NCBI GenBank assembly: GCA_030150585.1
Contig: JASLFM010000197.1
Coordinates: forward strand, 1-10,992
DNA: 10,992 nt
Direction of reading: 5' to 3'
From: Acidovorax sp.
Lineage (GTDB): Bacteria > Pseudomonadota > Gammaproteobacteria > Burkholderiales > Burkholderiaceae_C
The notes below the pieces were generated by a model. That model searched no databases, was not told the DNA's origin, and was given only the letters and a program-made list of their open reading frames with translations. Position numbers and translations under genes: made by a program. This document shows positions 6,460-10,992 of this stretch, piece by piece (positions within the stretch are counted from its first letter, which is position 1; each line of letters starts with the position of its first letter).

Positions 6460-7997
6460 AGAGCTTTGCGCAGGTTGGCCGGGGCGATCTTGAGCGCCTC
6501 GCGGTACTTGGCCACGGTGCGTCGCGCGCACTCGATGCCCTGCTCCTTGAGCATGTCGGCGATCTGGCTGTCGGACAGCGGCTTGGCCGTGTTCTCGGCC
6601 GCGACGAATTGCTTGATGAGCGCGCGCACGGCCGTGCTGGAGGCGTTGCCGCCGGTCTCGGTGCCCAGACCCGAGCCGAAGAAGTACTTGAGTTCGTAGG
6701 TGCCCTGCGGCGTGGCCATGTACTTGGCCGTGGTGACGCGGCTGATGGTGGATTCGTGCAGGCCCAGCTCATCGGCGATGTCGCGCAGCACCAGCGGGCG
6801 CATGGCCAGCTCGCCGTGCACGAAGAAGTTCTTCTGCCGCTGCACGATGGCCTGCGACACGCGCAGGATGGTATCGAAGCGCTGCTGGATGTTCTTGATG
6901 AACCAGCGCGCCTCCTGCAGGCGCTGCTGCAGCGCCTGGTGGCCCTCGCCGCCCTTGTGTCCACGCAGGGCGCCGGCGTAGATGTCGTGCACGCGCAGGC
7001 GCGGCATCACGTCGGGGTTGAGTTGCACCACGAACTGGGGCGAGCCCTCGCGCGTGCGGCCCGAGGCTTTGCGCACGATCACGTCGGGCACGATGACGTT
7101 GCGGTCCACGTCGGCGAAGCGCCGGCCCGGGCGCGGCTCAAGCCGCGCGATCAGCGCCATGGCCGCGCGCGTGCGTTCCTCCTCCTCGCCGCAGGCCTGG
7201 GCGAGGCGACGCACGTCGCGCTTGGCCAGCAGGTCCAGCGGCTGGCGGCAGATGGCCAGGGCCGCCCGTATGGTGGCCGGATCGCCCTCTTCGTCCTGGT
7301 CCATGGCGCGCAATTGCAGCGCAAGGCATTCGCCCAGGTCACGCGCGCCCACGCCCACGGGCTCCAGGCTTTGCAGGAGACGCAGCGCCACGGTGAAGTG
7401 GTGCACGAGCTGCTCGACCTGCTCCGTGTCATCGCTCCCCGCCAGGCCCGCCGCGAGCGCTTCGAGCGGGTCTTCGAGGTAGCCGTCATCGTTGAGCGAC
7501 TCGATGAGGAAGTACAGCGCGGCACGGTCGACTTCCGGCAAGCGCAGCGCAAGCGCCTGCCGGTGCAGGAAGTCGGTGAGCGACTCGTGGCTGCGTGCGA
7601 GCTCGGAGGCATCGGCCTCCTCGTCATCATCCCGGTTGTGCGTGCGCGGCTGCGCGTCGCCGCCCCATTCGCCGTCGTCGGGCACCATCTCCACGGTGCC
7701 GTCGCCCTCCCAGTCCGGAGCAGGTTCGGACTCGTATTCGCCTTCCGCACTTTCCTGGCTGGCGCTGGCAGCTACGGAATCCGCAGCATCGCTGAGCGGC
7801 GCATCGGCCTGTGGCAGGCCGAACTCCTCGCGCGGCGCCTCATCGGGGTTGCGTTCGAGGAAAGGGTTTTCGTCGAGCATCTGCTCGACTTCCTGGGCCA
7901 GCTCCAGGGTCGAGAGCTGGAGCAGCCGGATCGACTGTTGCAGTTGCGGCGTGAGCGCGAGGTGCTGCGAAACGCGCAGCGAGAGCCCGGGCTTCAT
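6456..7997 (-). CDS. rpoN: RNA polymerase sigma-54 factor
   Basis: A 513-residue protein, slightly longer than E. coli RpoN (477). Region I (1-50), which contacts activators and silences initiation, is LSLRVSQHLALTPQLQQSI followed by a glutamine/leucine-rich helix. Region II, about 50-135, is a long acidic linker rich in D and E. The core-binding domain follows. A helix-turn-helix (LRDIADELGLHESTISRV) begins near 404, and the RpoN box ARRTVAKYRE is intact at 491-500, which reads the -24 element. The ATG at 7997 overlaps the lptB stop (TGATG); a GTG one codon upstream (8000) is the alternative. Sigma-54 needs AAA+ activators, none of which are encoded here. It lies between lptB and the methyltransferase gene in an unbroken overlap chain, so it is probably made constitutively with the LPS export genes. 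Confidence 0.97.
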   Translation of the reverse strand: MKPGLSLRVSQHLALTPQLQQSIRLLQLSTLELAQEVEQMLDENPFLERNPDEAPREEFGLPQADAPLSDAADSVAASASQESAEGEYESEPAPDWEGDGTVEMVPDDGEWGGDAQPRTHNRDDDEEADASELARSHESLTDFLHRQALALRLPEVDRAALYFLIESLNDDGYLEDPLEALAAGLAGSDDTEQVEQLVHHFTVALRLLQSLEPVGVGARDLGECLALQLRAMDQDEEGDPATIRAALAICRQPLDLLAKRDVRRLAQACGEEEERTRAAMALIARLEPRPGRRFADVDRNVIVPDVIVRKASGRTREGSPQFVVQLNPDVMPRLRVHDIYAGALRGHKGGEGHQALQQRLQEARWFIKNIQQRFDTILRVSQAIVQRQKNFFVHGELAMRPLVLRDIADELGLHESTISRVTTAKYMATPQGTYELKYFFGSGLGTETGGNASSTAVRALIKQFVAAENTAKPLSDSQIADMLKEQGIECARRTVAKYREALKIAPANLRKAL

Positions 7998-8770
7998 CAC
8001 ATTTTGAAGTGTTCGCCCAGATAGACCCGGCGCACTTCGGCGTTGTCCACGATCTCGGACGGCGTACCCTGCGCGAGCACGCGCCCGTCGCTGATGATGA
8101 AGGCGTGGTCGCAGATGCCCAGCGTCTCACGCACGTTGTGGTCGGTGATGAGCACACCAATGCCCCGTGCCTTCAGGAAGCCGATGATGCGCTGGATCTC
8201 GATCACCGCAATGGGGTCGATGCCTGCGAACGGCTCGTCGAGCAGGATGAAGCGCGGCTGCGTGGCCAGCGCCCGAGCGATCTCGACGCGGCGGCGCTCG
8301 CCGCCCGAGAGCGCCAGCGCGGGCGAGGCACGCAGGTGCTGCACGCGCAACTCCTCGAGCAAGGCCGTGAGGCGCTCCTCAATCACGGGCTTGGACAAGG
8401 GCTTGCCATCGTCGCCGTGCTGCAGCTCGAGCACAGCGCGCACGTTGTCCTCGACGCTGAGCTTGCGGAAGATCGATGCCTCTTGCGGCAGGTAGGACAG
8501 GCCCAGGCGCGAGCGGCGGTGGATAGGCATGTTGGCGACCGAGTGGCCGTCGATCCGGATATCGCCGCCATCGGAGCGCACCAGCCCCACGATCATGTAG
8601 AACGAGGTGGTCTTGCCCGCACCATTGGGGCCGAGCAGCCCCACGACCTCGCCCTTGCGCACGGTGAGCGACACGTCCTTGACGACCTTGCGGCTGCCGT
8701 AGGTCTTCTCGAGGTGCAGCACCTCCAGTCGGCTGCCTTCGCCGGCGCCGGTATGCACGGCGGCGCTCAC
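7997..8770 (-). CDS. lptB: LPS export ABC transporter ATP-binding protein LptB
   Basis: A 257-residue ABC ATPase (E. coli LptB 241). Walker A is GPNGAGKT at 47-54, the Q-loop is Gln96 in YLPQEASIFRKLS, the ABC signature LSGGE is at 154-158, Walker B is FILLDE ending at Glu179, and the switch His is His211. The region SYLPQEASIFRKLSVEDN is diagnostic of LptB. It powers LptB2FG extraction of lipopolysaccharide from the inner membrane on the cytoplasmic side. The start is GTG at 8770, overlapping the lptA stop as GTGA; GTG at 8758 is an alternative and there is no ATG before conserved sequence. No Shine-Dalgarno is obvious, so coupling to lptA is likely. The last codon and stop overlap rpoN's start. 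Confidence 0.96.
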   Translation of the reverse strand: MSAAVHTGAGEGSRLEVLHLEKTYGSRKVVKDVSLTVRKGEVVGLLGPNGAGKTTSFYMIVGLVRSDGGDIRIDGHSVANMPIHRRSRLGLSYLPQEASIFRKLSVEDNVRAVLELQHGDDGKPLSKPVIEERLTALLEELRVQHLRASPALALSGGERRRVEIARALATQPRFILLDEPFAGIDPIAVIEIQRIIGFLKARGIGVLITDHNVRETLGICDHAFIISDGRVLAQGTPSEIVDNAEVRRVYLGEHFKM

Positions 8771-9423
8771 TCGCTGGGCCCGCCGAGCGTGGTGCTGGGG
8801 CGCAGCACGGGCGCGGAGCCCGCGGGGGCGGGTGCCGGTGTGCTGGAAGCGCTCTCCTTCGGGGCCAGCATGGCACGCACGCGGCCGCCGCCGGACTGGG
8901 TGGACCCGCTGGGCGCGGGCTGGGTCTTCTGGCCGTCCACCGTGAACACGTCGGTCAGGTTGTTGTAGACGATCACGGCGCCCGTGATCTCGTCGTTGAG
9001 CACGCTGGCCCGGTAGCGGCGCAGCTCGGCGCGGCGCACGAATTTCACGATGTCGGCGCGGCCGTCGTACTCGATGACCTCCCCCTCGCCCTCGACGAAC
9101 TCGTCGGGCTGTCCCGGCTGGCTGTCGCGCTTCTGGCGGAAGAACGCGCGCTGGCCCGGCTCGGCGGCCATGGTGCCGTACTGGTAGCCCTCAGGGTCCT
9201 GGCGCACGTCCAGGCGCGCGCCGCGCAGCACGATAGTGCCCTTGGTCAGCACCACCCGGCCGGTGAACACGCTGGTCTGCTTGAGCTCGTCATGGCGCAG
9301 CGCATCGGCCTCGATGTTCATGGGCTTGTTGCGGTCGGCCTTCTCGGCGTGAAGCGGCCCCGACAGGCAGGCCAGGGCCGAGAGCAGGAGGATCGGAAAT
9401 AAGCGGTTTCTCATGAGGGGCAT
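8767..9423 (-). CDS. lptA: Periplasmic lipopolysaccharide transport protein LptA
   Basis: A 218-residue protein. Residues 1-26 form a Sec signal peptide with likely cleavage after LHA. Residues of about 34-165 are the OstA/LptA beta-jellyroll (MNIEADALRHDELKQTSVFTG, VVLTKGTIVLRGARLDV, then ADIVKFVRRAELRRY and EITGAVIVYNNLTDVFTVDG). Multimers form the periplasmic bridge that carries LPS from LptC to LptD. After about residue 168 there is a Ser/Pro/Ala-rich tail of about 50 residues not found in the 185-residue E. coli protein. Start: ATG 9423 (MPLMRN) or ATG 9414 (MRNRL); both give a good signal peptide and neither has a strong Shine-Dalgarno. It is the first gene of the lptA-lptB-rpoN unit and follows the dsbA terminator; no lptC or kdsC gene precedes it here. 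Confidence 0.92.
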   Translation of the reverse strand: MPLMRNRLFPILLLSALACLSGPLHAEKADRNKPMNIEADALRHDELKQTSVFTGRVVLTKGTIVLRGARLDVRQDPEGYQYGTMAAEPGQRAFFRQKRDSQPGQPDEFVEGEGEVIEYDGRADIVKFVRRAELRRYRASVLNDEITGAVIVYNNLTDVFTVDGQKTQPAPSGSTQSGGGRVRAMLAPKESASSTPAPAPAGSAPVLRPSTTLGGPSE

Positions 9424-9431
9424 GAATCTTG

Positions 9432-9474
9432 CAATGCATTGTAGCCATGCAATGGCCCGCGCCCGCGGGGGCGC
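9432..9474. promoter_or_regulatory. Cluster of short palindromes upstream of lptA
   Basis: Three small symmetric sequences are stacked directly before lptA: the perfect 10-bp palindrome CAATGCATTG (9432-9441), GCCAT-gca-ATGGC (9444-9456), and GCGCCC-gcgg-GGGCGC (9459-9474). On the minus strand TACAAT (9442-9437) is a plausible -10 hexamer overlapping the first palindrome, but no -35 match sits at 17 bp. This spacer should contain the promoter of the lptA-rpoN unit because it lies downstream of a terminator. The palindromes may be operator sites or leader hairpins; this is inference. Confidence 0.25.
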
Positions 9475-9574
9475 AAGAAATGGCCCCCCCCGCACTTGCC
9501 CACAACGCGCGAGCCGCTGCTCCAGTGCCGGGCGCCCCCCGCGAGGGACGGCATTTGTCTTGGGGTGGTCCGGC

Positions 9575-9599
9575 AACAAAAAAGCCCGCATGCGCGGGC
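9575..9599 (-). terminator. Rho-independent terminator downstream of dsbA
   Basis: Read on the minus strand, a perfect 6-bp GC stem GCCCGC-GCAT-GCGGGC (9599-9584) is followed at once by TTTTTTGTT (9583-9575). It lies 27 bp after the dsbA stop. This is the only textbook intrinsic terminator seen in the window. It separates the SPOR-dsbA transcript from the lptA-rpoN transcript. Confidence 0.88.
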
Positions 9600-9626
9600 C
9601 TGGCGGGATGGAGTGGGCGGCGGCGG

Positions 9627-10265
9627 TCAGCCGCCCTTGCGCACCGTGCCCGCGAGCTGCTCGACCACCTGCAGCACGTTCTGCATGCTGCCAGCCATGG
9701 TGCCGTCGGTGTAGTAGCGGCCGGCAATGCCCATCGAGGGCACGCCTTCTACGCCGTAGGCGTCCTGCAGCTGGGTGGCTTTGCGCACCTGGTTGGAGAC
9801 AGTGAACGAGTTGTACTGCTCCTTGAACTTGGCCAGGTCCACGCCCTGCTTGCCCATCCAGTCGAAGATCTCATCGTCCTTGGCGAGCTTCATGTGGTCC
9901 ACGTGGATGGCGCGGAACACCTTGGCGTGCATGTCCTCGAGCTTGCCCATGCCCTCGAGCGCATAGTAGATCTTCTGCTGGGGTACGAAGCTGCCATTGA
10001 ACGCCACGGGCACGCGGCGGATCAGCAAGTCCTTGGGCGCGGTCTTCGTCCAAGCGGCGAACGTGGGTTCGAAGGCGTTGCAGTGCGGGCAGCTGTACCA
10101 GAAGAACTCAACCACCTCGATCTTGCCCGCTGGGGCGTCGGAGGCCACGGGCTTGCCGAGCTTGCGGTAGTCCTTGCCTTCACGGGGCTGGGCCAACGCG
10201 GACACGGAGAAGGTGCCAGCGGTCAGGGCCGTGGCGGCGGTCAGGGAAAACTCGCGGCGTTTCAT
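9627..10265 (-). CDS. dsbA: Thiol:disulfide interchange protein DsbA
   Basis: A 212-residue periplasmic thioredoxin-fold oxidase. The active site CPHC is at 59-62 in FFWYSCPHCNAFEP, and the cis-proline Pro176 sits in GVEGVPSMGI. The helical insertion between them has the usual DsbA size. It donates disulfides to exported proteins and is re-oxidised by DsbB (not in the window). The signal peptide, residues 1-26 ending in ALAQ, starts MKRREFSLTAAT. The RR-x-F-x-L pattern and mild hydrophobicity resemble a twin-arginine signal rather than the strongly hydrophobic Sec/SRP signal usual for DsbA. The start at 10265 is the only sensible one; the nearest AAGGAG (10284-10279) is 13 bases away, longer than optimal. 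It lies 57 bp downstream of the SPOR gene and probably shares its promoter, and ends before a strong terminator. Confidence 0.95.
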   Translation of the reverse strand: MKRREFSLTAATALTAGTFSVSALAQPREGKDYRKLGKPVASDAPAGKIEVVEFFWYSCPHCNAFEPTFAAWTKTAPKDLLIRRVPVAFNGSFVPQQKIYYALEGMGKLEDMHAKVFRAIHVDHMKLAKDDEIFDWMGKQGVDLAKFKEQYNSFTVSNQVRKATQLQDAYGVEGVPSMGIAGRYYTDGTMAGSMQNVLQVVEQLAGTVRKGG

Positions 10266-10278
10266 GATGAAAAAGACA

Positions 10279-10284
10279 CTCCTT
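10279..10284 (-). promoter_or_regulatory. Shine-Dalgarno-like AAGGAG of dsbA, unusually far from the start
   Basis: On the minus strand AAGGAG is followed by 13 bases and then the dsbA ATG at 10265. Normal spacing is about 5-9. No in-frame start codon lies between, so either the site works at long spacing or another weak site is used. The rest of the 57-bp spacer shows no clear promoter or hairpin. Confidence 0.4.
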
Positions 10285-10322
10285 GTTCTGTCGGGGGTGT
10301 GAGCGGCGGGGCGCGCAAAAGT

Positions 10323-10985
10323 TCAGCGCTGCACCCGCACGAGGGCCGATTCGACCCCGGCGCCATCGAGCTTCTCCTTGAGCTGCTCGGCGTCATCGCG
10401 CTTGGTGAAGGGCCCCACGCGCACGCGGAAGACCGTGCGGCCGTTCTGCTCGCGCTCGCTCACCCGCGACTCCCAGCCCAGCATGGCGAGCTTGGCGCGC
10501 TGCGCGTCGGCGTCGGCCTGGGTGCGGAACGCACCGGCCTGCACGAAGTAGTCGAACGGGTCGGCCCCGCCGGCCGCCGCCGCGGCCGCCTTGGCCTTGG
10601 CGAGGTCGCCGAGCGGGTCGGCCGAGGGTTTGGCCTCCTTGGCCGAGGCTTCCTTGGCGGCGTCGGACTTGCTTGCCGCGCCCTTGGGCGCGGAGGCCGC
10701 AGCCGTGGTGGTAGCCGGGGCCGAAGCAGCGGGCGCAGCCGCCTCGGAAGCGGCGGGCGCGGCCGGGCGCGCGGGGTTCTTGCCGTACAGGGGCTGGTTC
10801 GGGTCCCAGTTGCGGTTCTTCTCGGCCTCGGCGGCGTCCTGGTCGGCGCCGCGCGCGCCGCCCTTGTTCAGGAAGGGCACGGGCACCTTGGTCACGTAGA
10901 CCGCGACGGCCAGCGCCGCCCCCAGGCCGACGATCAAGCCGAGGATGAAGCCGACGATGGTGCCGCCGCGTTGCTGTTTCTTCAT
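10323..10985 (-). CDS. SPOR-domain inner-membrane protein (FtsN-like architecture)
   Basis: A 220-residue bitopic protein. A short basic cytoplasmic tail (MKKQQRGG) precedes one membrane segment at about 9-31 (IVGFILGLIVGLGAALAVAV). A long periplasmic linker at about 35-142, very rich in Ala, Pro, Lys and Ser, follows. The C-terminal SPOR domain at about 143-218 has YFVQAGAFRTQADADAQRAK, FRVRVGPF and a final VESALVRVQR strand. SPOR domains bind denuded peptidoglycan glycan strands at the division septum. The layout matches FtsN, but no essential FtsN juxtamembrane motif is recognised, so it could be another SPOR protein. In related genomes I recall such a gene between argS and dsbA; argS would lie just beyond the window edge. 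Only 7 bases before the ATG are visible, so its ribosome binding site cannot be judged. Confidence 0.9.
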   Translation of the reverse strand: MKKQQRGGTIVGFILGLIVGLGAALAVAVYVTKVPVPFLNKGGARGADQDAAEAEKNRNWDPNQPLYGKNPARPAAPAASEAAAPAASAPATTTAAASAPKGAASKSDAAKEASAKEAKPSADPLGDLAKAKAAAAAAGGADPFDYFVQAGAFRTQADADAQRAKLAMLGWESRVSEREQNGRTVFRVRVGPFTKRDDAEQLKEKLDGAGVESALVRVQR

Positions 10986-10992
10986 GGTAGTA

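Noticed and set aside
5239..6699. 486-codon open frame on the plus strand opposite the methyltransferase and rpoN 3' end
   Set aside because: It spans two real genes on the other strand, has no recognisable motif and no ribosome binding site.
5198..6964. 762-codon minus-strand frame reading through from rpoN into the PIN gene
   Set aside because: Only its last 173 codons are real (the PIN protein from 5197). The rest is the wrong frame of rpoN and the methyltransferase, with Arg/Ala/Pro-rich sequence; it is not a giant fusion protein.
6609..8024. 471-codon open frame on the plus strand opposite rpoN
   Set aside because: It is antisense to a clear rpoN with an intact RpoN box. Its translation is His/Ala/Arg-rich with no domain. 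Long antisense frames are expected in very GC-rich DNA.
9432..9449. Possible autoregulatory sigma-54 site before lptA (TGGC...TTGCA on the minus strand)
   Set aside because: There are 12 bases between GG and GC instead of 10, so it is not a credible -24/-12 element.
1..10992. CRISPR array, insertion sequence, prophage or tRNA
   Set aside because: I saw no regularly spaced repeats, transposase or integrase motifs, terminal inverted repeats, or tRNA cloverleaf signatures on either strand.

Overview
The window is a gene-dense, very GC-rich stretch of bacterial chromosome. The gene content (DsbA, LptA/LptB, RpoN, a SPOR-domain protein), the alanine-rich low-complexity linkers and an intergenic element of the 'AATAGCTACCAGCGCTTGA' type point to a betaproteobacterium, most likely Comamonadaceae (Acidovorax and relatives). 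The assignment is by recognition, not by a database search. I see no rRNA, tRNA, CRISPR array, insertion sequence or phage gene.

Layout. (1) Positions 2-1714 (+) hold the 3' part of a cyclic-nucleotide-binding/patatin phospholipase gene. (2) It converges on a UPF0149/SEC-C gene (1762-2571, -). The 47 bp between them belong to a repeat-like element with two interleaved inverted repeats, and that element supplies the stop codons of both genes. (3) A 148-bp divergent spacer leads into a compact three-gene plus-strand unit: nitrilase (2720-3670), Rid-family deaminase (3692-4177) and GNAT acetyltransferase (4174-4668). The last two overlap by ATGA. (4) That unit runs tail-to-tail, with 7 bp between stops, into a five-gene minus-strand unit. 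In transcription order this is lptA, lptB, rpoN, an RlmL-like rRNA methyltransferase and a PIN-domain nuclease-like protein. Every junction is a 4- or 1-bp start/stop overlap. (5) Upstream of lptA lies a 203-bp spacer with a strong intrinsic terminator for the next minus-strand unit, which is a SPOR-domain membrane protein (10323-10985) followed by dsbA (9627-10265).

How the genes work together. LptA and LptB belong to the lipopolysaccharide export machine, the usual neighbourhood of rpoN. The coupled methyltransferase and PIN protein downstream of rpoN are less expected and suggest an RNA-related function translated together with sigma-54. SPOR and DsbA both act in the periplasm (cell-wall/division and disulfide formation). 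Nitrilase, Rid protein and GNAT probably form a small catabolic or detoxification unit for a nitrile, whose substrate cannot be read from the sequence.

Most of the window is ordinary core genome. The points most worth a second look are the interleaved inverted-repeat element at about 1703-1769, the nitrilase-Rid-GNAT unit, the orphan PIN gene coupled to the rpoN operon, and the twin-arginine-like signal on DsbA.
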